64,000 nucleotides of DNA. It comes from Tidjanibacter massiliensis (lineage in GTDB: Bacteria; Bacteroidota; Bacteroidia; Bacteroidales; Rikenellaceae). This document shows, piece by piece, positions 52,562 through 61,446 of the stretch (position 1 is its first letter; every line of letters starts with the position of its first letter). The translations under genes and the position numbers were made by a program. The notes under the pieces are model-generated. The model saw only the letters and a program-made list of their open reading frames with translations, was not told the DNA's origin and ran no database searches. The stretch lies in the NCBI RefSeq assembly GCF_900104605.1, contig NZ_LT629960.1, forward strand, positions 1 through 64,000, given 5' to 3'.

Positions 52562-53584
52562 ATGAAGATAGCCGGGATAGAATTCCGCGAGCGGCCCCTC
52601 TTCCTCGCACCGATGGAGGATGTGACCGACCCCTCGTTCCGTTACATGTGCAAGGGTTTCGGGGCGGACATGGTCTATACGGAGTTCATCTCCTCGGACG
52701 GGCTCGTGCGCGAAGGGGCGAAGTCGGTGGCGAAACTTAATATCAGCGACGGGGAGCGTCCGGTGGGAATACAGATTTACGGTCATCTGATAGAACCGAT
52801 GGTCGAATCGGCCCGCATCGCCGAGGCGGCCCGTCCGGATGTCATCGACATCAATTTCGGTTGTCCTGTCCGCAAGATAGCGGGCCGCGGAGCCGGGAGC
52901 GGCATGATGCGCGACGTGCCGCTGATGGTGGAGATGACACGGCGGATTGTGGAGGCGGTGAAGGTACCGGTGACGGTGAAGACGCGTCTGGGCTGGGACG
53001 AGGAGCACAGGAACATCGAGGAGATAGCCCTGCGTTTGCAGGACGCGGGCATCGCCGCGCTCACCATCCACGGCCGCACGCGGGCCCAGATGTACACGGG
53101 GGAGGCGGACTGGACGCTGATAGGACGCGTGAAGAACAATCCGCTGATGAAGATACCCGTCATAGGCAACGGCGACATCGACTCGCCGCAGCGGGCGGCG
53201 GAGGCGTTCGACCGCTACGGTGTGGACGGGGTGATGATAGGCCGCGCCACCTATGGCCGCCCGTGGATATTCCGCGAGATAAGGCACTACCTCGATACGG
53301 GCGAACTGCTTCCGCAACCCTCCGTCTGCGAACGGGTGGAAATCGCCAAACGGCACCTGGCCAAATCGGTCGAGGTGAAAGGCGAACGGGTCGGAGTGCT
53401 GGAGATGCGCCGCCATCTGTCCAATTATTTCAAGGGACTGCCCGATTTCAAGCCTACCCGGCTGCAGTTGGTTACGCTGACCGATGTGAACGAAATCAAC
53501 GCCACGCTCGATTATATCGCGCAGGAGTGGGGCGGAGCGGACCTTTCGGGTGCGGTTCCGCCGCCGCTGTCGCACGGAATATAG
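52562..53584 (+). CDS. dusB: tRNA-dihydrouridine synthase (DusB-type)
   Basis: A 340-residue FMN enzyme reducing uridines in tRNA. Signature features are LFLAPMEDVTDPSFR at the start, DINFGCPVRKIAGRGAGSGMMRD with the catalytic cysteine, TVKTRLGWDEEH, LTIHGRTRAQMYTGEADW and VIGNGDIDSPQRAAEAFDRYGVDGVMIGRATYGRPWIF. The C-terminal helical RNA-binding domain is present. Monocistronic. Confidence 0.93.
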   Translation: MKIAGIEFRERPLFLAPMEDVTDPSFRYMCKGFGADMVYTEFISSDGLVREGAKSVAKLNISDGERPVGIQIYGHLIEPMVESARIAEAARPDVIDINFGCPVRKIAGRGAGSGMMRDVPLMVEMTRRIVEAVKVPVTVKTRLGWDEEHRNIEEIALRLQDAGIAALTIHGRTRAQMYTGEADWTLIGRVKNNPLMKIPVIGNGDIDSPQRAAEAFDRYGVDGVMIGRATYGRPWIFREIRHYLDTGELLPQPSVCERVEIAKRHLAKSVEVKGERVGVLEMRRHLSNYFKGLPDFKPTRLQLVTLTDVNEINATLDYIAQEWGGADLSGAVPPPLSHGI

Positions 53585-54063
53585 CGCTTGCCTGCCGCTT
53601 TTGCGTTCCGGTCATTGTTCCGGGTAGTTCCGTTAACAGCTGTTGTTGCGGTATCGTTCCGATGATACGTGTAACGTTTCGGCTGCACGGGGTATGGGAT
53701 ACTTTCGTAGAGGCGAATCCTGCATTTGCCGGGAGCGGTGCAGTCGTTCCGCACGATTGTTCTGCGGGGCCTGCATGGGAGTTTTGCCGATGCGGAACGG
53801 ACTGCGTTTCGCCGGTACGGCGGTCCGAGTCCGTATTTCCTTGCCGTGCGGTGTTTCGTGTCGGTCCGATGCGGAACGGGTAAGTACGTGCACTCTTCGG
53901 GTGTGTCGCCGACCGTACGGTTGTCCCGGCAAATACGCCCCGGCAGACCGTATCAATCCGCCGGGGCGTTCGTTCCCGATATGCCGTCTCGGCGTCATGC
54001 GGGAAACCGCTTCCCTGAAGGGGCAACACAAACTGAAGTCGTTCCGAATATCGGCGGGAACGG
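53585..54063. other. Intergenic region between dusB and the BlaR1-like gene
   Basis: About 480 bp between convergent genes with no supported coding region. It holds a 10-bp stem ACGCCCCGGC/GCCGGGGCGT (53935-53944 with 53960-53969, 15-nt loop), which may be a weak terminator for the blaR1-like gene 95 nt away. Confidence 0.45.
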
Positions 54064-56166
54064 TCAGGACTGTCCGTTTACCCGGACGATTTCTCCGCCC
54101 TTGCCGTAATCCTCGACGACCAGTACGAGGTATTTGGGCACCAGTCGGCTCGCTTCGTATTTGGCTGCCTGCACCGTACCGACTTCCGCATTGTCGGCAG
54201 GCCAAATGCCTATCATCATTTCGCTCATCGGAAAGCCGTTCCGTTCCGCTTCCCGCATGAGGTCTCGGGAGAGTCTTTGAAGGCGGCTCTTTTTTCCGTT
54301 CACGGCAATGTTGTTGCCTGTGACTGTTATTTCTATCAGGTGATTGCGTGCTGCTTCAACCGACCCTTGAGGGTTGAAATAGGCATAATAGGGAACGTGT
54401 ATTCCAGAAGCTTGCGGATACGATAGATAAGGAGAGGTTTCGATATGCTGGTTGACTCCACCCCAAAAACTCATGTCATCGGCGAGTCCTACAGACCATA
54501 GGTAGTCGCTGTCCTTTTCAAGGGCTGTTTTGATGCGCAGAAAGTCTTTCCATTGGGTCTTATCGTCGGTGATAACATAAAGGTTGTTAAAGAAAACGTC
54601 TTCGTCGGAGAGAAGCACTCCCTGTTCGGCAAACCGGGTAAGCAAGGCGTTCTCCAGTTGTGCGAAGGGGATAGGTGTATCGTCGATATAGGAGTTTCCT
54701 TTCGTATCCATGCGTATCGTCTGGGTAGGAATGGTTACGTAGGTGTATTGCAGCGCCGGATTTCCGTCCTCTTTGGCTTCGGATTCGAGTGTAATGATGT
54801 TATTATATTGCTGCAGGGTGTTCTTGGTATCTCCGCCTCCTATGTGGAGCTGCAGGGTGTACCAGCCTTTGTTGAATCGCAGTTCCGATGGGATGGGGTA
54901 TTGCAGATATTCGGTCGGGATGGTCGCATAGAGTTCCGGCGCATATTCCCGGACGATATCGAAGATATCGTCGTACGCTTTCGGTTCTCTTGTTCGGTCA
55001 AGGGCGATGTAGAAACGGTTGGGGTTGTAGGTCCGGTCGGCCCAATTCGTCGGTCGCACAGTGAGTGTGGCCGTGTGTATGTCGGCGAAACGGTTGAAAC
55101 TTAAATCGGCGCAAAGGTATCGTGCAGGGGTTTTGCTATCGTTGAAAAGAACATGGAGTTGCTTCGATACGGTGCCTTCTGCGGATGGATACTCCAGGGT
55201 GATATGGGATTCGTCCGTGTAAATAATGTTATCTTTGCCGCATTCCCTTTGGGCGAATGCGGTGAGGGCGAGGCATGCGAGCGGCAGCATGGCGAGGACT
55301 TTCCAGCGGGCGCGTGACTCGGAATCTTTTTTGAGCATCATGGTAATTCTTTTTTTGAGGTTACTGTGACCGAGGCCGTCGGCAACGGAATAGCGGCCAG
55401 CGCCGGCGGCCTTCTTTATCAAAAGCATCTGATACGTTTTCGGATTGAATCCTGCTTGCAGTACGGCCCGGTCGGCCTCGTATTCGTGCACGTTTCGCAG
55501 TTCCCGTCTCAGAAACCGCATGAATGGATTGAACCATTGCAGACATCCCGCCGCGTCGAGCAGAAGCAAATCCCAGGAGTGGCCGAGGCGGAGGTGTGCC
55601 CGTTCGTGGGCGATAATTTGTTCTTCGTGGTTCCCGCAGTCGCTGCGCGGGAGGACGATGTAGCGCATCCAGCTGAACGGTACGGTATGGTCCGCTGTAT
55701 GTACGAGCACGGTATGCCTGTCGAGGCGCGTTCGTTCGCCGGCGCGTACCGTTCGGAGGATTTCGGTGACGGAGGCCAGCATGCGCAGCAGCGAGACCGC
55801 CGCACCGCTCCAGAAGAGGCAGGCGATGAGCGTCGGGAGGAGCGGGCGGTGTTCGGCGGATACGGGCCTGTCCGGTTCCGCCGCCTGTGGCTCCGCGAGC
55901 GGTTCGGGTGTCGGAGCCGTTCGGATACGGTCGGTTCGGAATTCGTCTCCGATGGGGGTGATGGCGGTATAGGGTTCGGGGCCGGGGGCGTCGGCGGGAA
56001 GGGTGATGAATCCGGCCGGAATGAGGAAGGCGAGCACCGTCGAGGCGAGAAGTACCGCCCGGTTGAGGCCGTGGAAGGTGTCGCGGCTGAGGAGGAGCCT
56101 GTAAAGCAGCCAGAATGCCGCAAGGCAAATGCCGACCTTGAGCAGATACCAAATAAACGCTTGCAT
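54064..56166 (-). CDS. BlaR1/M56-family sensor metallopeptidase
   Basis: A 700-residue membrane sensor. Two or three N-terminal helices (MQAFIWYLLKVGICLAAFWLLYRLLL, AVLLASTVLAFLIPAGF), a further one at about 110-128, and the M56 zinc site HERAH at 187-191 after NHEEQII. A long C-terminal extracytoplasmic part of about 430 residues shows no penicillin-binding motif, so the signal need not be a beta-lactam. By family the protease domain relieves repression by the adjacent BlaI protein on sensing a ligand. ATG 56166 lies 2 nt after the blaI stop. What it controls besides itself is not visible. Confidence 0.87.
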   Translation of the reverse strand: MQAFIWYLLKVGICLAAFWLLYRLLLSRDTFHGLNRAVLLASTVLAFLIPAGFITLPADAPGPEPYTAITPIGDEFRTDRIRTAPTPEPLAEPQAAEPDRPVSAEHRPLLPTLIACLFWSGAAVSLLRMLASVTEILRTVRAGERTRLDRHTVLVHTADHTVPFSWMRYIVLPRSDCGNHEEQIIAHERAHLRLGHSWDLLLLDAAGCLQWFNPFMRFLRRELRNVHEYEADRAVLQAGFNPKTYQMLLIKKAAGAGRYSVADGLGHSNLKKRITMMLKKDSESRARWKVLAMLPLACLALTAFAQRECGKDNIIYTDESHITLEYPSAEGTVSKQLHVLFNDSKTPARYLCADLSFNRFADIHTATLTVRPTNWADRTYNPNRFYIALDRTREPKAYDDIFDIVREYAPELYATIPTEYLQYPIPSELRFNKGWYTLQLHIGGGDTKNTLQQYNNIITLESEAKEDGNPALQYTYVTIPTQTIRMDTKGNSYIDDTPIPFAQLENALLTRFAEQGVLLSDEDVFFNNLYVITDDKTQWKDFLRIKTALEKDSDYLWSVGLADDMSFWGGVNQHIETSPYLSYPQASGIHVPYYAYFNPQGSVEAARNHLIEITVTGNNIAVNGKKSRLQRLSRDLMREAERNGFPMSEMMIGIWPADNAEVGTVQAAKYEASRLVPKYLVLVVEDYGKGGEIVRVNGQS

Positions 56167-56168
56167 GG

Positions 56169-56531
56169 CTATTCCTTTCCTTTTTCTATTCTTTCTATCA
56201 GTTCCCGCAGTTCTTCCACGGAGATTTTCTCCTCGCGGACGAGGGTCGATACGGCGTTTAAGTAGGAGTCGTGAAAGTATTTGCTGATGACGCCCCGGAG
56301 CGTGCCGCTGCGAAACTGTTCCTCGGTGACGAGCGGGTAGTATTGATAGGTATTGCCGTAGGCGCGGTGAGAGAGGAACCCTTTGGCTTCGAGCCCCCGT
56401 ACCATGGTGGAGAGCGTATTGAAATGGGGCTTCGGTTCGGCATAAAGCTCTTGCAGCTCTTTGACGAACAAGGCGCCCCGTTCCCAGAAACGGGTCATGA
56501 TTTCTTCTTCTCTGCGTGTCAGTTTTTCCAT
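56169..56531 (-). CDS. BlaI/MecI/CopY-family repressor
   Basis: A 120-residue winged-helix repressor: MEKLTRREEEIMTRFWERGALFVKELQELYAEPKPHFNTLSTMVRGLEAKGFLSH is the DNA-binding half, the C-terminal helices (LNAVSTLVREEKISVEELRELIERIE) dimerise. The start is ATG 56531; an in-frame extension upstream has no similarity to the family. It is first in the operon, binds palindromic operators at 56641-56708, and is expected to be inactivated by the BlaR1-like protease encoded immediately downstream. Confidence 0.9.
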   Translation of the reverse strand: MEKLTRREEEIMTRFWERGALFVKELQELYAEPKPHFNTLSTMVRGLEAKGFLSHRAYGNTYQYYPLVTEEQFRSGTLRGVISKYFHDSYLNAVSTLVREEKISVEELRELIERIEKGKE

Positions 56532-56640
56532 GGTTGTGCGTCGTTTTGCGGTTTGCCGGGAGCGGTATCCGGCGGATGGCCTGTCCCCGGAATTCATGCG
56601 GTCGAAATCCGGTAGCCCGGGTGTTCCCGGTCGTATGGAA

Positions 56641-56708
56641 CAAAGATAACTAAAAGAATTTTGTGTGCAACTAATATGTTTAGTTTTTAAACTATATTTT
56701 TTAGTTTT
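56641..56708 (-). promoter_or_regulatory. blaI-blaR1 promoter and operator
   Basis: Minus strand promoter: TTG (56670-56668), 19-nt spacer, TATCTTTG (56648-56641). Dyads overlap and flank it: AACTAA-TATGT-TTAGTT (56669-56685) on the -33 box, AAACTA-N8-TAGTTT (56689-56708) just upstream, and a further half-site AACTAA at 56648-56653 next to the -7 box. These are the likely BlaI binding sites; the half-site differs from the classical TACA/TGTA of Firmicutes. Confidence 0.72.
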
Positions 56709-57023
56709 CCTTTGAAAGGAACGGTCGTGCCATGCGGGTTCATGTATGGAACATACTGTTGGCGAGCGGTTTAATTGCCGGGGTTGTCCTCCTTGTGCGA
56801 CCAGGAGACCGGAAGAGGGTAACGTATTTTCGGGAGATTGATACGGCGGAGCGGGTTTTTGCCGTTTGCAGTCCGGTGCCGGAATGACCGGAGGGGCGGC
56901 TTCGGGGATATGTGTCGGTAACGGTGCATGTACCGGAGTACACGGAATCCGGTTTTTTCGGTTGCGGCGGGAACTCTTTGCCGGCCGCCGGAGAACAGAG
57001 GGTGTGCGGCCGGGGGACTGCGG
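56709..57023. other. Intergenic region upstream of blaI
   Basis: About 315 bp between the operator and the GNAT gene. No gene, hairpin or repeat was recognised; it is GC-rich apart from the operator side. Confidence 0.4.
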
Positions 57024-57494
57024 CTACTGCCGCAGGGCCATGTGCAGGATGGGGTAGGGAAGTCCGTCGGCGTCGGTTTCGTCGCGCGAGGTCGTGCGGA
57101 AGCCGTGTGCCCGGTAGAAGCCCTCCGCCCGTTTGTTCTGTTCATTGACATCCACTCGTGTCACCCCCTTTTCGCGGATGGCGAAGGAGAGCAATGCCCG
57201 TCCCAGTCCGCGGCCGAAAAAGTCGGGATGTACGAAGAGCATTTCGAGGTTGTCGCCCGACAGGCCGGCGAATCCGACAGGTCGGCCGTCGGTGAGAAGC
57301 ATGTGGAGTTCGACGGCGGGAAAATAGTCCGTAGCGAGTCGGCTGCGGAGCCGTTGCAGGTCTGCTTCGGCGAGGAACGTGTGCGTCGCCCGGACCGATG
57401 CCTCCCAAATGTCGACCAGCATCGGATAGTCGGCCGCTTTGGCCGGGACGATGTCGTATGCGTCGTGTGCGGGTCGTTCTTTTTTGTCTGTCAT
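57024..57494 (-). CDS. GNAT-family N-acetyltransferase
   Basis: A 156-residue acetyltransferase close to the YjaB/YafP type: IVPAKAADYPMLVDIWEASVRATHTFLAEADL near the start, LEMLFVHPDFFGRGLGRALLSFAI with the acetyl-CoA loop (R/Q-x-x-G-x-G as F-G-R-G-L-G), and VDVNEQNKRAEGFYRAHGFRTTSRDETDADGLPYPILHM. It probably acetylates a small amine or protein N-terminus; substrate unknown. Confidence 0.88.
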   Translation of the reverse strand: MTDKKERPAHDAYDIVPAKAADYPMLVDIWEASVRATHTFLAEADLQRLRSRLATDYFPAVELHMLLTDGRPVGFAGLSGDNLEMLFVHPDFFGRGLGRALLSFAIREKGVTRVDVNEQNKRAEGFYRAHGFRTTSRDETDADGLPYPILHMALRQ

Positions 57495-57536
57495 AGTTAT
57501 TGCGAATATCGAATGGGTGTGGCCGGTAAGGGACCG

Positions 57537-57911
57537 TTATGTCTCGTACAGACGGTAGCGGGCGCCGCAGTCGATGAGGAAATCGAGTACCTCTTTGAAC
57601 TGGCCTTTCACATAGGAGGGAGGCGGAAGGACGGGATGGTCGTCGAAATGCTTGCGCAGCGTTGCCGGCAGCTCGGCGGTCGAAACGTGCAGCCTGTCCG
57701 CCAGCGTTGTCGTCTCCTCCTGGTCAAGGAGGGCATACAGGGTGTTGTCTCTCCGATGGTCGTCGTAATACACGTACTCCAGTTGAACGACCATGCGGTT
57801 GCGGTCGTCGAGACCGACCGAAAGCGACGCCCCTATCTCGAGGTCTTCATCCGATTCCACCAACAGTTCTTCTTCCGTCAATTGCATGGACTCTCTTTTT
57901 ACGGAAGGCAT
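57537..57911 (-). CDS. Conserved hypothetical acidic protein
   Basis: A 124-residue acidic protein starting MPSVKRESMQLTEEELLVESDEDLEIGASL, with strands VVQLEYVYYDDHRRDN and a helical end (FKEVLDFLIDCGARYRLYE). No signal, membrane segment or recognised family. ATG 57911 is preferred over more distant in-frame starts because homologous-looking charged sequence begins there; the MQLTEEE start 8 codons later is also possible. Located alone between the GNAT gene and ffh. Confidence 0.6.
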   Translation of the reverse strand: MPSVKRESMQLTEEELLVESDEDLEIGASLSVGLDDRNRMVVQLEYVYYDDHRRDNTLYALLDQEETTTLADRLHVSTAELPATLRKHFDDHPVLPPPSYVKGQFKEVLDFLIDCGARYRLYET

Positions 57912-58033
57912 CGTGCCCTTCCCTTTATGGCAAAAGTAGCAAATTATCGCAGATTCAGGATACCTGCGGAGGCGTTTTTGACGGAAACGGCGGTTTTCGC
58001 CGGAAGCTTGCGGCCCGATGGAACGGCCTTCAT

Positions 58034-58075
58034 AGAACAATTCTCCATGGCGATATCGCCATGGAGAATTGTTCT
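58034..58075. repeat. 42-bp perfect palindrome downstream of ffh
   Basis: Twenty-one bases starting AGAACAATTCTCCATGG (58034-58054) followed immediately by their exact reverse complement (58055-58075). There is no unpaired loop in the DNA and no T tract on either side. It is 58 bp past the ffh stop and may be its terminator or a protein-binding dyad. Confidence 0.8.
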
Positions 58076-58133
58076 GTTGGGTTGTGTGTACAGCACTCCG
58101 CCGTGCGGCGGCAGGCGGGCTTCCGTGTACGGA

Positions 58134-59453
58134 TTACTTGCGGCGCCCTTTGGCCATACCCGGCTTCATCGTGGCGACGGACTTCATCACCTTGCGCGTC
58201 TGGTCGAACTGTTTGAGCAGCTTGTTTACCTCGGCAAGCGTCGTTCCGCTCCCTTTGGCGATGCGTTCCTTGCGGCTGGGGTTGATGATTTCCGGATTGC
58301 TGCGTTCGGCGGGTGTCATCGAGTGGATGATGGCCTCGGTCTGCTTGAACATGTCGTCCGAAATCTCGATGTCTCTGATGGCCTTGCCGACACCGGGTAT
58401 CATGCCCATCAGGTCCTTCATGTTGCCCATCTTCTTGATTTGGGCTATCTGGTCGAGGAAATCGTTGAAGTCGAACTGGTTCTTGACAATCTTCTTTTTC
58501 AGCCGGCGGGCATCCTCCTCGTCGTACTGCTCCTGGGCGCGTTCCACGAACGACACGATATCGCCCATACCGAGAATACGGTCGGCCATGCGTTCCGGAT
58601 GGAATACTTGGAGGGCATCCATCTTTTCGCCCGACGAGATGAACTTCAGCGGTTTGTTGACCACCGAACGGATGGAGATGGCTGCACCGCCGCGGGTGTC
58701 GCCGTCGAGCTTCGTGAGCACCACGCCGTCGTAATCCAGTCGTTCGTTGAACTCTCTGGCAGTGTTCACGGCATCCTGTCCCGTCATGGCATCCACCACG
58801 AAGAGGGTCTCGGAGGGCTTGACGGCTCTCTTGACGGCCGCTATCTCCTCCATCATCGCTTCGTCCACCGCCAGGCGGCCGGCCGTATCGACGATGACGG
58901 TGTTGATGTTCTTGCCACGGGCATATTTTATGGCGTTCTCCGCTATCTCCACCGGGTTCTTGTTGCCCTCTTCGGTGTAGACCTCCACGCCTACCTGCTG
59001 GCCGAGTATCTTCAGCTGTTCGATGGCTGCAGGCCGGTAGACGTCGCCCGCGACGAGCAGGACGCTGCGGCTTCGCTTGCTCTTCAGCAGGTTGGCGAGC
59101 TTGCCGGAGAAGGTGGTCTTACCGGAACCCTGCAGGCCGGCGATGAGGATGACGGCCGGTCGGCCGTCGAGATTGATGTCCGAGGCCGTACCGCCCATGA
59201 GCAGGGCAAGTTCGTCACGGACTATCTTGGTCATCATCTGCCCCGGCTTGACGGCGGTCAGCACGTTGGCGCCGAGGGCCTTCTGCTTTACCTCGTCGGT
59301 GAAGGTCTTGGCTACCTTATAGTTCACGTCGGCGTCGATGAGCGCGCGGCGTATCTCCTTGAGCGTTTCGGCAACGTTGATTTCGGTAATCCGTCCTTCG
59401 CCCTTCAGTATCTTGAAAGACCTCTCCAGCCTGTCGGTTAAGTTCTCGAACAT
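58134..59453 (-). CDS. ffh: Signal recognition particle protein
   Basis: A 439-residue SRP54 GTPase directing membrane proteins to FtsY. The N-terminal four-helix domain is followed by the NG GTPase with G1 GLQGSGKTT, DTAGRL (G3) and TKLDGD (G4), and by the methionine-rich M domain (IAQIKKMGNMKDLMGMIPGVGKA... IIHSMTPAERSNPEIINPSRKERIAKGSG). A -7-like TACATTTG (59492-59485) precedes it by 31 nt. Confidence 0.95.
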   Translation of the reverse strand: MFENLTDRLERSFKILKGEGRITEINVAETLKEIRRALIDADVNYKVAKTFTDEVKQKALGANVLTAVKPGQMMTKIVRDELALLMGGTASDINLDGRPAVILIAGLQGSGKTTFSGKLANLLKSKRSRSVLLVAGDVYRPAAIEQLKILGQQVGVEVYTEEGNKNPVEIAENAIKYARGKNINTVIVDTAGRLAVDEAMMEEIAAVKRAVKPSETLFVVDAMTGQDAVNTAREFNERLDYDGVVLTKLDGDTRGGAAISIRSVVNKPLKFISSGEKMDALQVFHPERMADRILGMGDIVSFVERAQEQYDEEDARRLKKKIVKNQFDFNDFLDQIAQIKKMGNMKDLMGMIPGVGKAIRDIEISDDMFKQTEAIIHSMTPAERSNPEIINPSRKERIAKGSGTTLAEVNKLLKQFDQTRKVMKSVATMKPGMAKGRRK

Positions 59454-59553
59454 GGTTTATCCGTGTTGTTTGTTTCGTAGCCTGCAAATGTAGCGATTTC
59501 CCCGCAAATATGAAAACCCCGCCGGGGGGGGGCAGGCCGGTGAGGAAGGCTTG

Positions 59554-60336
59554 CTATTCGCCGTGGAGCCTGACGCTGCGGGTATCCGGGTCGAATGTCA
59601 GGGCGGTGTCCCGGAACAGCCTGCCCAGGTCGCCGCTTTCGACGAGCATGTCGGTCGTGCCGTAATGGAACCGTCCTCCTTCGAGCAGGGCTATTGTGTC
59701 GCACAGTTCCAGTGCGATGGCCAGGTCGTGCGTCGAGAAGACGATGCATTTTCCTTCATCGTGGGCGAGGCGGCGCAGGAGTAGGCCGATTTCGTATTTG
59801 TTGGGCAGGTCGAGGAATGCGGTCGGTTCGTCAAGCAGGATGATGGGGGTGTCCTGCGCGAGGGCGCGTGCTATCATCACCCGTTGCCTCTCACCGTCGC
59901 TGAGCGTGTCGATGCCCTTGGCGGAGAACTCCTGCATCCCGACGAGCGCGAGCGCGTGCGTTACCTTCGCTCGGTCGTTTTCGGTCAGCGAACCTACCCA
60001 GTTGGTATAGGGGGCGCGGCCCAGTGCTACGACGTCCGATACCTTCAGGTTTTCCACCTTCACCTCCTCGGTGGAGACGAAGGCAATCGTGGCCGCTATC
60101 TCGCGCCGCGACATTTCGTCCGTCCTTAGTCCGTTGACGGTGATGTGGCCCGCCAGCGGTTTGGAAAGCCCGGCGATGGTGCGCAACAGGGTGCTTTTGC
60201 CCGTACCGTTCCGACCGATAAGGGCGGTGAACTCCCCCCAGCCGAACCCGATGCCGGCATCCGTGAAGAGCACCCGGTCGCGGTAACCGAGCGTGAGGCC
60301 GTGGAGCTGTACGGTATTTATCCTTTCGTACTCCAT
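59554..60336 (-). CDS. FecE/BtuD-type ABC transporter ATP-binding protein
   Basis: A 260-residue importer ATPase: Walker A GRNGTGKST, Q-loop in AFVSTEEVK, signature LSDGERQRVMIARAL, Walker B IILLDEPTAFLD and switch histidine in FSTHDLA. It starts 2 nt after the permease stop and is the third gene of a substrate-binding, permease, ATPase operon. It energises uptake of a cobalamin, haem or siderophore-type ligand; which one cannot be told. ATG 60336 is used because the frame upstream runs through the permease gene. Confidence 0.9.
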   Translation of the reverse strand: MEYERINTVQLHGLTLGYRDRVLFTDAGIGFGWGEFTALIGRNGTGKSTLLRTIAGLSKPLAGHITVNGLRTDEMSRREIAATIAFVSTEEVKVENLKVSDVVALGRAPYTNWVGSLTENDRAKVTHALALVGMQEFSAKGIDTLSDGERQRVMIARALAQDTPIILLDEPTAFLDLPNKYEIGLLLRRLAHDEGKCIVFSTHDLAIALELCDTIALLEGGRFHYGTTDMLVESGDLGRLFRDTALTFDPDTRSVRLHGE

Positions 60337-60338
60337 CT

Positions 60339-61412
60339 TCAGGCGTTTTTGCGTGTGCGGAATATCACCGCGATGACAACGGGGATGCCGATGAAGGCGG
60401 TAACGGTGTTTATCGGCAGCGTCATGTCGGAGGACGGCAGCTGCGAGGCCAGGTCGCACAGCAGCATGATGCCGCCGCCGCAGACCATCGAGGCAGGCAT
60501 GAGGATGCGGTGGTCGGCCTCCCGGAAGGCCATGCGGACGATGTGCGGTACGGCGAGACCCAGAAAGCTGATGGGGCCGCAGTAGGCGGTCACTGTTCCG
60601 GCCAGGAGGATGGTCGATGCGAAGATGCGGAGCCGCGTGGCCCGGATGTCGAGTCCCATGGTGCGGGCGTAGTTCTCGCCTAGCAGCAGCATGTTGAGCG
60701 GCTTGATAAGCGATACGGAGAGGGCGAGTCCCGCGGCGAGGACGGGGACGAGTATCCGCAGTTCGGAGAGCAGCACCCCTCCGAGGCTTCCCATCGTCCA
60801 TACCACATAGGATTTCACGGCCCCTTCGGGGCTCATGTATTGAAGTATCTCGACGATTGCGGTGGCGGCGCTCCCGAACATCATGCCCATGATGAGTATC
60901 GCCATGATATCTTTGATGCGGGTGGTGACGGCCATGATGATGAGCAGGATGGTGGCTGCTCCCACCCATGCGGCGCCTACTGCGCCGATGCCTCCCCACC
61001 AGACCGACGAGGCGGAGATGCCCAGCAAGGGCATTCCGAGTGTGAAGAGCGCCACGCCGAGGCTTGCGCCGGAACTGACGCCGAGGACATAGGGGCCTGC
61101 CAGCGGATTGCGGAAGAGGGTCTGCATCTGCAGTCCGACGGCCGAGAGCGCTGCGCCCGAAAGGAGCGCCGTCACCGCTTTGGGAATACGGAAATTCAGG
61201 ATGATGTAGCGGATACTTTCGTCCGAACCGTTTCCCGTCAGGCTGCGCCACAGCTCCTTCAGCGGAATGGATGTGGAACCGACGGCCATGTCGGCCAGCA
61301 GCAGCAGCACCGTCAGCATGGTGACGGCCGGCATCAGTATGGCGGTTCTCCTTTTCAATGTCCGTGCGGTTCTGTAAGTGTGGTTGCTTCGCTGTTCGTT
61401 CTGCCCTGACAC
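60339..61412 (-). CDS. FecCD/BtuC-family permease
   Basis: A 357-residue integral membrane protein with about ten hydrophobic helices. Family signatures are FRIPKAVTALLSGAALSAVGLQMQTLFRNPLAGPYVLGVSSGASLG and GPISFLGLAVPHIVRM. It would pair with the downstream ATPase and the upstream lipoprotein. The start used is GTG 61412, because the first ATG (61334) would remove the positively charged N-terminus and half of helix 1; a start between them cannot be excluded. Confidence 0.9.
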   Translation of the reverse strand: MSGQNEQRSNHTYRTARTLKRRTAILMPAVTMLTVLLLLADMAVGSTSIPLKELWRSLTGNGSDESIRYIILNFRIPKAVTALLSGAALSAVGLQMQTLFRNPLAGPYVLGVSSGASLGVALFTLGMPLLGISASSVWWGGIGAVGAAWVGAATILLIIMAVTTRIKDIMAILIMGMMFGSAATAIVEILQYMSPEGAVKSYVVWTMGSLGGVLLSELRILVPVLAAGLALSVSLIKPLNMLLLGENYARTMGLDIRATRLRIFASTILLAGTVTAYCGPISFLGLAVPHIVRMAFREADHRILMPASMVCGGGIMLLCDLASQLPSSDMTLPINTVTAFIGIPVVIAVIFRTRKNA

Positions 61413-61446
61413 GGGCGCCGAGGGCCTCCCGGACGCCTTGACGGGA

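Noticed and set aside
56928-59441. 837-codon frame running antisense across the GNAT gene, the acidic protein and ffh
   Set aside because: Covers three convincing minus-strand genes and their intergenic spaces; no domain found.
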